Assembly: GCA_965199935.1 (NCBI GenBank)
Contig: CBDATD010000002.1
Span: forward strand, 372,001 to 436,000
DNA: 64,000 bases
Direction: 5' to 3'
Source of the DNA: JAPPLG01 sp965199935
GTDB lineage: Bacteria; Bdellovibrionota; Bdellovibrionia; Bdellovibrionales; UBA1609
Shown: piece by piece, positions 17,726-27,665 of the stretch
Position numbering within the stretch: position 1 is the first letter of the stretch
Layout of the letters: each line of letters begins with the position of its first letter
Notes under the pieces: generated by a model
Database searches by the model: none
Seen by the model: the letters and a program-made list of their open reading frames with translations, nothing else
Told to the model about the DNA's origin: nothing
Position numbers and translations under genes: made by a program

Positions 17726-17920
17726 ATGTCCACAGTGCCAAAGAGCAGGATCAGCCGGTCTAAAAGAGGGATGCGCCGATCTCATCTTGGAATTACAAAA
17801 TACACTCTCAACACCTGCCCCAACTGCAAAGCAGGAGTGCTGCCTCATAAACTCTGCCGATCCTGCGGATGGTATAAAGGGCGGCAGGTGGTTATCCCCC
17901 GATCGGAAAGCGCCTCATAA
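17726..17920 (+). CDS. rpmF: 50S ribosomal protein L32
   Basis: A 64-aa L32. The true start is the ATG at 17726, giving MSTVPKSRISRSKRGMRRSH, because the family begins this way and GGAAGAGG lies 7 bp upstream. The frame is open further upstream, but that extension has no family support. Two CxxC-type knuckles (CPNCKAG and CRSCG) mark the zinc-binding form. plsX and fabH, which often follow rpmF, are absent. A TPR-like gene comes next. Confidence 0.93.
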   Translation: MSTVPKSRISRSKRGMRRSHLGITKYTLNTCPNCKAGVLPHKLCRSCGWYKGRQVVIPRSESAS

Positions 17921-17965
17921 AGACGCGCTTTCATTTCCATCCCCTTTATGTTAATTTAAAAGCAG

Positions 17966-18979
17966 ATGCAAACTGCTTTAGATAAGATTATTTCAAACTT
18001 AGCTCTTGAAGAAGGCTGTTCACTGAAAGAAATAGCCGGCCGCCTTGAAGACAATCAGCACTGCAGAGACTACTGTGCTTTTTTGTTTTCAGCCGGACTG
18101 GATCAAACTTTGTTCAAATATTTGATAAAGCGTCTTAATCAGGATTTACTCCTCCCCTGGGCTTACCTATTTAGACTCATTGAAAAATATAAGCTCAATA
18201 TTGACAGAGAGGAGGCTGCAAAATTGTTTTTACACCGTCAGGAAGATCCTGCTTTACTCTCTAACAGCCGATGTTTGGACGCCCCTGAACTTCTGAATCT
18301 TCGCAGTCAATATTTAGAAAACCGATGGATGCAGGATCCTCAACTCAGCATCGAAAAAGAATTACAAATTGCCAGCTCCCAAAAATTATTAAAAAAAGAG
18401 GAAGAATTGATTCAAAGTTTGATTCAGCTCGATGAAAAAAACCCCTTCTTTCAACAGCGGAGGCGCAATTATCAATACGAGCAGGCCAAAGATGTTTTTG
18501 AAGAATATAAAAACACTTATCAAGACTCTCTGTATGCTCTTCGAAATAAAACTTCACAGGAAGAAGAAAAAATTCTGCAAACACTTGTCAAAGGTTTGAA
18601 CCGCCTGGCTGAAAAACATTCTTCAAAGCTGATCAACGATATGATTATCATTCTTTATTCCACCGGCCATACCCGCCTGGCCGTAGATTTTTTGGAAACC
18701 CGCATAGACACAGATGAAAGAAAATGGATTTATATGGATTTGCTTTTGGAAGACAAGCAATTTCTTAAATGTTTAAACTTTGTAGAACACACATTCCTGC
18801 AGACCACCCCTAAATCGGAGGCGGCCTTTGCTTTGAATTATGCTAAAGCGCAGGCGTATCACGGCCTCAAAGAATATGATAAAGCTAAAACAATACTCAA
18901 AGATCTCATTTTACTCCGCCCTCAATACCGATCTGCCAAAACACTTCTATCCCAATGGCAGTCTGAGGAGGAGTTATGA
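17966..18979 (+). CDS. TPR-like helical protein upstream of tamB
   Basis: A 337-aa soluble, mostly helical protein with no signal peptide. The C-terminal third has TPR-like helices (AFALNYAKAQAYHGLKEYDK, AKTILKDLILLRPQYRSAK); the middle is charged and coiled. Its last four bases (ATGA at 18976) overlap the tamB start, so the two are translationally coupled. In many bacteria the gene before tamB is the outer-membrane partner tamA, but this is not a beta-barrel protein. It could be an assembly or regulatory partner for TamB, or simply an operon neighbour. No named family was recognised. Confidence 0.75.
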   Translation: MQTALDKIISNLALEEGCSLKEIAGRLEDNQHCRDYCAFLFSAGLDQTLFKYLIKRLNQDLLLPWAYLFRLIEKYKLNIDREEAAKLFLHRQEDPALLSNSRCLDAPELLNLRSQYLENRWMQDPQLSIEKELQIASSQKLLKKEEELIQSLIQLDEKNPFFQQRRRNYQYEQAKDVFEEYKNTYQDSLYALRNKTSQEEEKILQTLVKGLNRLAEKHSSKLINDMIIILYSTGHTRLAVDFLETRIDTDERKWIYMDLLLEDKQFLKCLNFVEHTFLQTTPKSEAAFALNYAKAQAYHGLKEYDKAKTILKDLILLRPQYRSAKTLLSQWQSEEEL

Positions 18980-21900
18980 AAAAATATCTCCTTTGGGTCT
19001 TATTTTTTGCAGCAGCCGCAGGAGTCTGGCGGTGGAATGTGTGGGTGAAAGGCTGGATGACTCAACATAGTTTAAGCCAAATTCAAGAAATTCAAAAAAG
19101 TGTTGTGTTTCAATGGGAGTCCATGACAGTTCACGGCTCTTCCCTTAAAGTTCATTTTAAAAATGTGCGAATCCAGCCGCTGAATGAAACAACAGCCTTC
19201 CAGCAGAGCATCACTCCTCAAAATTTAACAGTACAGATAGCTCCATGGGCTTCTTTGATGAATCAATCATTGAGAGTTAATATTACTGTTTCCAATTTTA
19301 AATACCAAACCTATTTATCTCAAGATTCTAATCAAAGTCTATTTGAACTGTTTGAATTTCTTCCTCTCAATAAAGTTATATTAAAATCCACTCATCTCAC
19401 TGTCACAGGCCCAAGACAAAATATCTCAGCGCCAAACACTTATATTCATCTGCAAAAACAAAAAGATGCTTTATCTATGAAAATAAAATCCAATCCTTCG
19501 TTAAAAAAATCTTCTTTTTTCTTAAAAAGCCATTTGTCTTTGCAGAAAAATCAGATAAATATCATCGCTTTGCAAATCAATAACGATACATCTCAACTGT
19601 CTCTTTCAGGAAGAATAACCGGTAAAGAAAAAAACAAAGAATCATTTTTTGATGTGCAGTCTGAATTTTCTGCAAATGATTTGAACGTATGGCTGGAGGT
19701 GTGGAGAGATCCTCTTCCCGTTCAAGGTTTCTTCAATATAAAATCCCAGCTGAAATACTCAGATCAAAATGGATTCAACGGGCCTTTTGAATTTTTCTCA
19801 AAGCCATTAACATGGACTCCTTTTCATTTTTCTCAAATTAAAATAAAAGGAAAATTTGAGAACCGCTCTGTACAACTAGACATGGCTCACTTTGAAAAGG
19901 AAAAAGGTTTTACAAGTTACTTTGAAAACACACAAATTCATTTGGGCAAAAACAAAAAATTTAGATTTAAAAATTACTCCTCAATAGAAGATTTTCGTTC
20001 TGTGGAGCTTTTTTTTGGATGGAACAGCTTCGTGCGGTTCCAAGGACATTTGAAAGCCGATTGCGCCGGAGACTGGTCACAGCCTCAACTAAAATGCTCT
20101 ATGCAGATGCCTATGCAGGAAATCTCTATGAAACCAGAGTCTTCCCCAAACAACCCTCCTATTTTTGAGCTGAAAAAAGCTCAAATAAACTCTGATTTTA
20201 TGTGGACACCCGGCCAATCTGATCTAAAAGGAACCCTTGTTTTGGGGTCCTCTTTGGACTCCAGCATTGCTTTTGAAGGTTCTCTTAACAAAGACCGGGC
20301 CAAAATTTTATTTAACGGCCCAATAAACTTCGACCATATCCAGAGCATTTATGGTTTTAATTTACAAGGATCCGCCTCTCAATGGGAAGGACAAATGGTA
20401 TTATCGCGAAACGGAGTTTTTATTGATTCTTACCTGGATTCAAAAAATCTATACTTTTCCAAATATTTATTTGGAAATGTAAGAACGGATTTACAGCTGA
20501 CTCCTCAAGGACTCTACTTAAATAAAATTAAAGCAAAGTTGAGAAAAAGCCAATACACGGGGTTTGTGCATGTCTTGTTTGAGGAGGGAAAAGTTCAATC
20601 TCAAGCTCAATGGACTCCTTTATTTCTGGAAGATCTGTCTTTATCTGTAAAGGATGCAGCGCCTGCTCCTCTTTATTTTATAGGAAAAGGAAAAGCCAGC
20701 CTCTCTATGGACAGCCCTTTCAGACGTTTAAACTATAATGTGAACTCACAATTCCAAAATGTAAAAATTTACGACGAATTTTTTAGAAAATTAACATTCA
20801 ATATCTCTTCAAAAAAAGGATGGGTTCAAATCACCAAAGCCAGAGCAGAGAAAACAAAGAATTCATCTCTTCAAGCCGCCGGTTCTTTGACCCCGTCCAA
20901 CTCCCTTAATGTAAAAGTGACAGGCTCCAACGTACCTGTAGAAAAATCAGAAACTTTGAACCGCTGGCTGAAATTACCTGGGATATTGGATTTCCAATTA
21001 AATTTGAAAGGACTGCTGACAGATCCTGTGGGGGCGCTTTCCGGCGCCATAAGATCTCCAGATCAAAAAAAGACGGCCCAATTTACAGCTCAACTGACTC
21101 CCTCTCAAATAAAGGGAGAAGGAAATTTTTTTGAAAATAGTCTGTTGATTCGTAAATTCAAATTTTCTCCACGCCGGCGGCGTATATCCTTCTCAGCCAC
21201 AGCTAAAGATTGGAATTTTATTCAATTAACAAGAACAGAGTCTTCTGCGTTGGCCTCTTCCCGGCTCACAGGGTCCGCTTCCCTCCATTTTTCAAAGGAT
21301 TTAAAAAAACCTTCGGGTTTCGTAGATATAAAGGATGTCAACATTCAATATGGTTTCAATCAATCCAGTCATTCAGGCCCCATCTACGCAGAATTAAATA
21401 ACGGCAGGTTCTCTTTTCAAAACACCCCTCTTGAGTGGAAGACCAATGACCAAAAAATGATTTTAACAAAAATCAATGAAGACTACAGTCAAATCTCCGG
21501 CGTGATGGGAATGGAGATATTTAATCTTATTTTTCCAGAAATTAAAAACATTGGAGGAAATTTAAAAGCAAATTTAAAAATAAGAAATGATCTGAATAAC
21601 TTCTCTCCTGAAGGAGATATTCAGATAGAAAACGGCAGAATAGACATAAACAGCTACATCAATCCATTTCAATCCATACGCATGAAAGGTGTTTTAAAAT
21701 CTCAAGTGATGCAAATTAAACATTTGAAAGCCCTCACTCCTTTAGGAGGCAGTGTTACAGCTTCCGGGCTTATTGATTTTTCTGAACCTCAACTTCTTCC
21801 TTTAGATATGTCTGTACAGCTCAATGATAAAGCGGCTGTCTATATTTCTGATAAAATACACGGAACAGGCTACGGTTCTATTAAAATATATGGAGATCGA

Positions 21901-22824
21901 GCCCCTTATACTTTGTCAGGTGTTTTTAATGTGAGAACAGGAGCCTTTAAACAAGAGCTTGATTCTGCAGAAAACCAAAAAGAAATGACACTGTTGGAAG
22001 GAGGGAGCGCTTCAGTCTTTCCCTTTTATTGGGATCTAAGACTGCAATTTGACAACCCTTTTCCTGTTGAGAATACATTATTCTCTTCTTTATTAACAGG
22101 ATCCGTCCATCTTAATGGAAATTTTTTAAACCCCAGTGTCTCCGGTCAGATTAATTTTGTTCCCGGCGGTAAATTCCACATCAGAGATTATGATTTTGAG
22201 ATTACATCCGGACGCTTAAGCTACAACTCACAATCCATCTATGAACCTCAACTGCAAATCATTGGCGTTTCTCAATTTGAGGAATCCACATACGAAGGTG
22301 AAAGGGAGTTTAGGAATCAATACAATATCACAGCAGATATTACTGGTACTCCCAGTGATTTTCAATTCAAACTGAGCAGTCAACCGGCTCTCTCAGAATC
22401 TGATATTTTGTCCATGATGGCACTAGGAGCCCGCTCTATTGGAGACTCCTCTGGTTTCTCACCTGGTCAAATCGCTCAAAGCCAGGCCGCACGCTACTCC
22501 TATGCTCAAATTGGAGCTGTTTTGTTTCAAGATATTTTTGGCCGGGGATTAAATAAATCCTTGGGCCTCCGTCTTTCTTTCAGTCCTTATATGAACATAA
22601 GCAAAAACCAGCCTTCAAACAAAATCGGCATTCACAAGCGGTGGTTTGAAAAAATGAACACCTCCTACATAGGATCTTTGGAAAGAGATTATGACAGTTT
22701 TAAAGTAGAGTATATGCTTTCTCCTGCTTTTTCTCTCTTAGGCATTTGGGAAAAGAAAGAAACTCTCTACCAAGACCAATCCAACACCTTGGGTGTAGAG
22801 CTTGAGTACAAATTAGATTTTTAA
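18976..22824 (+). CDS. tamB: TamB/DUF490-like translocation and assembly protein
   Basis: A 1282-aa protein anchored by one N-terminal membrane helix (KKYLLWVLFFAAAAGVW) and otherwise composed of long repetitive beta-strand segments, like the AsmA/TamB superfamily that bridges inner and outer membranes and is implicated in lipid transport and barrel assembly. The last about 350 residues form the conserved TamB domain: GGSVTASGLIDF, LTGSVHLNGNFLNPSVSGQI, KFHIRDYDFEITSGRLSYN, LSESDILSMMALGARS, and the terminal VEYMLSPAFSLLGIWE...YKLDF. Its length is normal for the family. It overlaps the preceding gene by 4 bp. No gene follows closely on this strand. Confidence 0.9.
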   Translation: MKKYLLWVLFFAAAAGVWRWNVWVKGWMTQHSLSQIQEIQKSVVFQWESMTVHGSSLKVHFKNVRIQPLNETTAFQQSITPQNLTVQIAPWASLMNQSLRVNITVSNFKYQTYLSQDSNQSLFELFEFLPLNKVILKSTHLTVTGPRQNISAPNTYIHLQKQKDALSMKIKSNPSLKKSSFFLKSHLSLQKNQINIIALQINNDTSQLSLSGRITGKEKNKESFFDVQSEFSANDLNVWLEVWRDPLPVQGFFNIKSQLKYSDQNGFNGPFEFFSKPLTWTPFHFSQIKIKGKFENRSVQLDMAHFEKEKGFTSYFENTQIHLGKNKKFRFKNYSSIEDFRSVELFFGWNSFVRFQGHLKADCAGDWSQPQLKCSMQMPMQEISMKPESSPNNPPIFELKKAQINSDFMWTPGQSDLKGTLVLGSSLDSSIAFEGSLNKDRAKILFNGPINFDHIQSIYGFNLQGSASQWEGQMVLSRNGVFIDSYLDSKNLYFSKYLFGNVRTDLQLTPQGLYLNKIKAKLRKSQYTGFVHVLFEEGKVQSQAQWTPLFLEDLSLSVKDAAPAPLYFIGKGKASLSMDSPFRRLNYNVNSQFQNVKIYDEFFRKLTFNISSKKGWVQITKARAEKTKNSSLQAAGSLTPSNSLNVKVTGSNVPVEKSETLNRWLKLPGILDFQLNLKGLLTDPVGALSGAIRSPDQKKTAQFTAQLTPSQIKGEGNFFENSLLIRKFKFSPRRRRISFSATAKDWNFIQLTRTESSALASSRLTGSASLHFSKDLKKPSGFVDIKDVNIQYGFNQSSHSGPIYAELNNGRFSFQNTPLEWKTNDQKMILTKINEDYSQISGVMGMEIFNLIFPEIKNIGGNLKANLKIRNDLNNFSPEGDIQIENGRIDINSYINPFQSIRMKGVLKSQVMQIKHLKALTPLGGSVTASGLIDFSEPQLLPLDMSVQLNDKAAVYISDKIHGTGYGSIKIYGDRAPYTLSGVFNVRTGAFKQELDSAENQKEMTLLEGGSASVFPFYWDLRLQFDNPFPVENTLFSSLLTGSVHLNGNFLNPSVSGQINFVPGGKFHIRDYDFEITSGRLSYNSQSIYEPQLQIIGVSQFEESTYEGEREFRNQYNITADITGTPSDFQFKLSSQPALSESDILSMMALGARSIGDSSGFSPGQIAQSQAARYSYAQIGAVLFQDIFGRGLNKSLGLRLSFSPYMNISKNQPSNKIGIHKRWFEKMNTSYIGSLERDYDSFKVEYMLSPAFSLLGIWEKKETLYQDQSNTLGVELEYKLDF

Positions 22825-23019
22825 ACATCTGTACAACCGCGTCATTCCAGCACTGCCGCCTCCTCTGTACACACGCCGGCTTTATGTTAGTGGAGGGGGG
22901 TCCAGTTTACCAAAAACTATCAACACCTAGATCATCGCCGGCATATACAAGCTTGAAAAAAAATAAAACTTATGATGTGCTTGAGCAGGATCGCTTTCTT
23001 ACTCTACAAGGAGGATGTT

Positions 23020-23568
23020 ATGAAAGTATTTGGAAAAATCTTTGTTTTGTTATTGTTTTCATCAGCGTCTTTTGCTGAGTCTTCTCCTCATTTTCTTTCC
23101 GAGTTTTCATCAAGAGATTCTGAACTGTTTACGGCAGGCAATTACAGTCTGTCCGGGAGACGCTCTATGAATTCTATCAGCCAAGGTGCTTATATTGGCG
23201 GCGGTGTTTTAGGCACTGTATTTGGTTTTGGCATAGGCCATGCTGTGCAGGGCCGATGGATGAAAACAGGATGGATTCACACAGTTTTGCAGGTAAGTGC
23301 ATTTGCCGCGCTTGGGTTGCAGGCGCCATTTCAAATTCTAGGTCTTTTGAACGCTGAGGTTTGGAGTCCAAGGGACTTTAGAGACACTTTAGCTTTAACG
23401 GCCTCCTTGATTTTTCTTGCAAGTAAAATATGGGAGATTGTGGATGTGTGGGTTCTGCCTGAGTCCATACAACTGCGTTCTGCTGATACAGGTTGGATGA
23501 ATTCTTCTTTGATGCCCTCCAGCGGACACATCGCGCCTCCTGGACTTCAAATTGTATGGAAATTTTAA
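23020..23568 (+). CDS. Small exported glycine-rich membrane protein, first tandem copy
   Basis: A 182-aa protein. The start is set at ATG 23020, preceded by AAGGAGG at 23008-23014; the open frame upstream lacks a signal peptide, whereas this start gives MKVFGKIFVLLLFSSASFA with likely cleavage after SFA. Downstream are three hydrophobic segments: GAYIGGGVLGTVFGFGIGHA (glycine-zipper-like), TVLQVSAFAALGLQAPF, and DTLALTASLIFLASKIWEIV. I do not recognise the family. A second, N-terminally damaged copy lies 76 bp downstream. It may insert in the membrane as a small oligomeric protein. Confidence 0.72.
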   Translation: MKVFGKIFVLLLFSSASFAESSPHFLSEFSSRDSELFTAGNYSLSGRRSMNSISQGAYIGGGVLGTVFGFGIGHAVQGRWMKTGWIHTVLQVSAFAALGLQAPFQILGLLNAEVWSPRDFRDTLALTASLIFLASKIWEIVDVWVLPESIQLRSADTGWMNSSLMPSSGHIAPPGLQIVWKF

Positions 23569-23644
23569 CCCGTGAATTGAAGAGTTTATTTTCGCCGGTG
23601 TCTTTCACTGTATCCTCCTTTGAGTTTTCACCAGAAAACTCTGA

Positions 23645-23983
23645 ATGGCTAATAGTAGATCAGGTGAATTTTCTGTGAAACACGTCAGCCGAGGAGTTTA
23701 TATTGGCGGCGGTGTGTTGGGTGTTCTAATCGGTTTTGGCATAGGCCATGCTGTGCAGAGCCGATGGATGAGAACGGGATGGATTTACACAGTTTTGCAA
23801 GTAGGTGTTTTTGCTGTTCTTGGGTTGCAGGCGCCGGGGCAGGTTTTCGGCCTTTTGAATGCTGAGGTTTGGAGTCCAAGGGGGTTTAGAGATGTTTTAG
23901 CTTTAACAGCCTCCTTGATTTTTCTCACAAGCAGATTATGGGAGATTGTAGATGTGTGGGTTCTTCCCGATTCTTACAAATGA
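23645..23983 (+). pseudogene. Decayed tandem duplicate of 23020-23568
   Basis: The 112-aa frame aligns closely with residues 45 onward of the preceding protein (GVYIGGGVLGVLIGFGIGHA, WMRTGWIYTVLQVGVFA, LLNAEVWSPRGFRDVLALTA, EIVDVWVLPDS) but stops early and has lost the signal peptide. Remnants of the missing N-terminus appear in another frame just upstream: LFSPVSF followed by SSFEFSPENSE resembles LFSSASFAESS of the intact copy. A frame change therefore separates the two parts. There is an in-frame TGA immediately before the ATG and no ribosome site. It is most simply a tandem duplicate that is decaying. Confidence 0.6.
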
Positions 23984-24153
23984 GTTCTGCCGTTGCAGAG
24001 CAGGAGTTTTAACCTACAGATCAAAAGCGGCTTTATATACAGAAGATAAGACGCAGACTTCAAAAGGGCCTTGCGCTTTATTTTTATATTATCAAGGGAC
24101 ACGCCTTTGTTCATCCATCCGCCCATCTCACTGGAATAATATAACTCCTGGTT

Positions 24154-24166
24154 TGTAAAATTTACA
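24154..24166. promoter_or_regulatory. Palindrome TGTAAA-N-TTTACA
   Basis: A perfect 13-bp palindrome about 100 bp upstream of the secreted protein gene at 24267. The same palindrome occurs at 31966-31978 ahead of two small ORFs. Two unrelated upstream positions for one palindrome suggest an operator, but AT-rich DNA makes chance palindromes likely. Confidence 0.3.
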
Positions 24167-24266
24167 CACTTAAAAAATAATTTAAAGATATACACATTTA
24201 TCTTTTGTCATTACATAAAAATTGTATTAGAAAGTGTTTTTTAACCTTAAAAAAAAGAGGTGGAAA

Positions 24267-25004
24267 ATGAAACTTTTTATTGCGTTGCTCTTGTTTGGTT
24301 ATTCTTTTTGTTCTTTTTCTCTTTCAGCCGAACAAAAAACTTATGAGTTTGAATCCACTGCTATTTTTAAAAATAATATGAGTGTACTCAGACTGCACGG
24401 TTATAATCCAAATGATGTAAAGAGAGCAGTGGATTGGATTTTGGAAGCTGTTGGAGCGCGTGTCAATAAGTTCACATCTTCAGATGGAAATTACATAGAA
24501 GGCTCCTTCACTACACTAGTAGAATCTGCTAATGGAAGCATACCTGCTGAGTATGCGGCCATGGCCATAGCCCCCAGCAGTTTGAAATGCCATATGATGA
24601 ATTCTATTTTACTGGCTCTGATGGATTATCTGCCCATCCGAAATTACCGGGAAATAGGAGAATGCAGGGCAGTGATCGCCGGTGTTTTAAGACCGCCGTT
24701 TATTGTGCGTTTTGAAGTTCTAAAAAGAACCGATTCATCTTTTCAGCCCTCATCCATTTATACAAGAGAAGGCAGAAAACCTTATTCACAAAGAAACTAT
24801 GCTCTTTACCAAAGAGACGACGGTCTGTGGTTTAAATATCTTAAGTACCCGTCCCCTTACGGCTCCATAGAAAGCCCTGCCTTATTAAGCGGCCCTCTCG
24901 CACAAAGAATAGAACGTGTATGTAATCGAGAGTATGACATGGAAAACAATGCTTGGAGAAGCTGTAAAAACAAGGGTATTGTCACCATACAGGAAGTAGA
25001 GTAA
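24267..25004 (+). CDS. Secreted protein of unknown function
   Basis: A 245-aa protein. The start is at ATG 24267 (AGAGG 4 bp upstream), giving the signal peptide MKLFIALLLFGYSFCSFSLS with cleavage near SLSAEQ. The open frame further upstream would bury the signal peptide. The mature part has four conserved-looking cysteines (SLKCHMM, GECRAV, RVCNRE, RSCKNK), suggesting disulfides in the periplasm or outside. No catalytic motif was seen and I do not recognise the family. The palindrome at 24154 may regulate it. Confidence 0.65.
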   Translation: MKLFIALLLFGYSFCSFSLSAEQKTYEFESTAIFKNNMSVLRLHGYNPNDVKRAVDWILEAVGARVNKFTSSDGNYIEGSFTTLVESANGSIPAEYAAMAIAPSSLKCHMMNSILLALMDYLPIRNYREIGECRAVIAGVLRPPFIVRFEVLKRTDSSFQPSSIYTREGRKPYSQRNYALYQRDDGLWFKYLKYPSPYGSIESPALLSGPLAQRIERVCNREYDMENNAWRSCKNKGIVTIQEVE

Positions 25005-25482
25005 GCACAGCCTTGAAGATTTTGAAAAATTCATTAAAAAATACGTACGGTCTATAGCAACACATCGTCGTTATCCTTATGAATCCGCTGAAAGAATTGC
25101 AAATAGATCCAGAATATTTATAAGGAGGCTGGATCATACAGTCTTCAAAACACAGAAATAAGCTTAAAATTTAATAAATCACTGCTTTTGCATCTCACTT
25201 GTAACCTCTCATAACTGCACAATCACGCATAAATCACGCAAAAATTTTCACAAAAAACTTCTTTTTACACAATCTGAAAATGGTAGCTTACAAGTCAAGA
25301 AACATAATTTAATACTTCAACAAATATAGGGGAAAAAACTACACCCTAAACAGAGGTGTTTAGAGTTTCGTAAAAATAAATCAAAAGCATTGAACCTTAA
25401 ATAAATTTAATGCAATGCAGTAAAGATTTTCTATCTACTTATGTGGTATCTTTGTGTGGATGAGAATATTTTTTAAGGAAAA
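25005..25482. other. AT-rich intergenic stretch with a short coding remnant
   Basis: No complete gene is seen. An open stretch at 25000-25161 (+) reads ...EDFEKFIKKYVRS, then HRRYPYESAERIANRSR and ends at a stop. Its composition looks protein-like but it has no start, so it may be the tail of a lost gene. The rest is AT-rich and leads into the restriction-modification genes, where base composition shifts to distinctly lower GC, consistent with acquired DNA. Confidence 0.4.
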
Positions 25483-26139
25483 TTGAAAATGAAATCTAAG
25501 TTGCAAAAACAAAACATAAAAGTAGAAGCTACAAAGTTTTCTCATTGGATTTCAAATAAACATATTAAAACTTTATATGGAGTAACAGATGGAAAAGCTA
25601 TTGGCACCTACATTGAACATCAGTTCAAAATATTTCTTCAAAAGAGATATAAATTTAATATTGGAAATTCTGCCACAGGGATTGATTTTCCAAATCAAAA
25701 TATTGATATAAAAACTACATGTATCACTCAACCTCAATCTTCATGTCCTTTTAAATCTGCCCGGCAAAAAATTTTTGGACTTGGATATTCCATTCTTTTA
25801 TTTGTTTATGAAAAAACTGACAGTTTAAAAGGAAAGAATACTCATTTGAAGATTTTACATACGATTTTCATTGATAAAAAACATACTGCTGACTTTCAAA
25901 TGACAAAAATGATCAGAAAAATGATGGATAATAACGCAAATCAAGATGATTTAATAGCTTACTTTCAAGATAGAAATCTTCCTATTGATGAAATTGAAGC
26001 CCATAAGATTGCCCGTCAAGTTTTAAAAGTTAAACTTGAACAAGGTTATCTTACCATATCCAATGCTTTACAGTGGAGGCTCCAATATAAAAGAGCTATT
26101 GACTTAGCAGGCACGACAGAAGGACTGGAAAATCTATGA
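25483..26139 (+). CDS. Type II restriction endonuclease (PD-(D/E)XK)
   Basis: A 218-aa protein paired with an adenine methyltransferase. The PD-(D/E)XK core is visible as GIDFPNQNIDIKTT: Asp68, then Asp75-Ile-Lys77. A preceding helix carries Glu45 (YIEHQFKIFL). QPQSSCPF and KIFGLGYSILLFVYEK follow, a layout I associate with type II restriction enzymes linked to TaqI-type methylases. The enzyme would cut unmethylated DNA at a site protected by the next gene. The ATG overlaps nothing upstream; the stop region overlaps the methyltransferase start by four bases. The gene is AT-rich compared with the core genes, which suggests horizontal acquisition. The recognition site cannot be deduced. Confidence 0.75.
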   Translation: MKMKSKLQKQNIKVEATKFSHWISNKHIKTLYGVTDGKAIGTYIEHQFKIFLQKRYKFNIGNSATGIDFPNQNIDIKTTCITQPQSSCPFKSARQKIFGLGYSILLFVYEKTDSLKGKNTHLKILHTIFIDKKHTADFQMTKMIRKMMDNNANQDDLIAYFQDRNLPIDEIEAHKIARQVLKVKLEQGYLTISNALQWRLQYKRAIDLAGTTEGLENL

Positions 26140-27665
26140 ATTTAGATAAAAACAGAAAATTTGAGTTTGGCGATTTTCAAACTCCTTTGGAATTGGCACA
26201 AGAGGTTTCTTATCTTGTGCAATCAAAGTTAAAAATATCTCCGAATACAATTATTGAACCTACCTGTGGGTATGGAAACTTTATACAAGGAGCTTATAAT
26301 GTATTTAAAGAAAAGCCTGATTATAAAGCAAATGAACTGAATAAAACTTATATCAAGTTTATTAAAAATAAATTTAAAAAATCAAAAATAAAAATATCTT
26401 TTAGTAATTGCAATTTTTTTGAAATAGATTGGAGTAGAAAGCTTAAGGATTATAAACCTCCTATACTATTTATTGGAAACCCTCCTTGGGTTACAAACTC
26501 CTCAATTGGAAAAATAAACGGAAGTAATCTTCCTAAAAAATCTAACTTTCAATTATTCTCTGGATTTGAAGCACTGACTGGAAAAAGCAATTTTGATATT
26601 TCAGAAGCTATGATTGTTCAGATTTTACTGGCATTGCAAAACCAACATGGGGTAGTGGCTATGTTATGCAAGACAACTGTTGCTAGAAAAATTATTCATT
26701 TTGCTCAAAAAAACAAACTGTATTTTTCTCATTCCAGTATTCACTCTATACCTTCAGAAAAGTATTTTAATGTTTCTGTGAGTGCTTGTTTGTTTTTATT
26801 CAAGGTTGTATCTGGTATAAAAAATTATGACTGTGAAAGTTATCCAAGTTTAAAATCAAAATCTCACAAAAGAATTATTGGATTTAGAAATTATATTTTC
26901 TTATCTAATACTGCCAGTTACAAAAAAAATAAAAATTATCTAACTTTAAACTGTAAAATTTGGCGTTCTGGAGTAAAGCATGATTGCGGAAAAATTATGG
27001 AATTAACAGATTATGGAGATCATTATAAAAATGGATTAGGGGAAATTGTTAAGATAGACTCTCATTATGTATATCCTTTATTTAAAAGTTCTGACCTTGC
27101 AAATGGCCGAATTAAAAACGCTCGGAAACATATTATTGTGACTCAAAAATTTCTAGGTGAAAATACACATAACATAAAAAATGTATCTAAAAATACTTGG
27201 AATTATTTAATGAAACACAAAGATTTTTTTTCAAAAAGAAAAAGCTCCATTTACAGAAACCAACCGCCATTTTGTATTTTTGGAGTTGGTAGATACTCTT
27301 TTTCTCCATGGAAAGTAGCTATTTCCGGCTTATATAAAAAATTAAATTTTTGTTTAATTGGTTCTGTTAACGAAAAACCCATTATCTTAGATGATACCTG
27401 TTACTTTATTCCGTTTGATAACAAGAGACAGGCACAACAAGTGTTAAAAATACTTTGCTCTGATAAAGCAAAAGAGATATTGAATACTTTAATTTTTTGG
27501 GATGAAAAAAGACCAATAAAAAAATCCATACTAGATTGCTTATCTATTGAAAATATAGGTTTGGAAATAGGTATTTCTGTTGATAATATGTTACTTGACT
27601 ACGCTACAACTTCACGTAAAGGGATTGAAGTGGAAAATCAACACCAAATTCGATTACAAATATAA
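26136..27665 (+). CDS. DNA adenine-N6 methyltransferase of the R-M pair
   Basis: A 509-aa gamma-class (TaqI-like) N6-adenine methyltransferase. The SAM-binding motif I is IIEPTCGYGNF and catalytic motif IV is FIGNPPWVTN (NPPW). A C-terminal target-recognition region follows (WRSGVKHDCG, IFGVGRYSFSPWKVAISGLY). It modifies the site cut by the endonuclease upstream, with which it shares a 4-bp overlap (ATGA). The 3' end runs 28 bp into a convergent NYN-type gene whose C-terminus is missing, suggesting that arrival of this pair truncated that gene. Confidence 0.88.
   Translation: MNLDKNRKFEFGDFQTPLELAQEVSYLVQSKLKISPNTIIEPTCGYGNFIQGAYNVFKEKPDYKANELNKTYIKFIKNKFKKSKIKISFSNCNFFEIDWSRKLKDYKPPILFIGNPPWVTNSSIGKINGSNLPKKSNFQLFSGFEALTGKSNFDISEAMIVQILLALQNQHGVVAMLCKTTVARKIIHFAQKNKLYFSHSSIHSIPSEKYFNVSVSACLFLFKVVSGIKNYDCESYPSLKSKSHKRIIGFRNYIFLSNTASYKKNKNYLTLNCKIWRSGVKHDCGKIMELTDYGDHYKNGLGEIVKIDSHYVYPLFKSSDLANGRIKNARKHIIVTQKFLGENTHNIKNVSKNTWNYLMKHKDFFSKRKSSIYRNQPPFCIFGVGRYSFSPWKVAISGLYKKLNFCLIGSVNEKPIILDDTCYFIPFDNKRQAQQVLKILCSDKAKEILNTLIFWDEKRPIKKSILDCLSIENIGLEIGISVDNMLLDYATTSRKGIEVENQHQIRLQI

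Noticed and set aside
25000..25161. 50-codon remnant after the secreted protein gene
   Set aside because: It has no start, no ribosome site and no recognisable family; kept only as a note in the intergenic entry.
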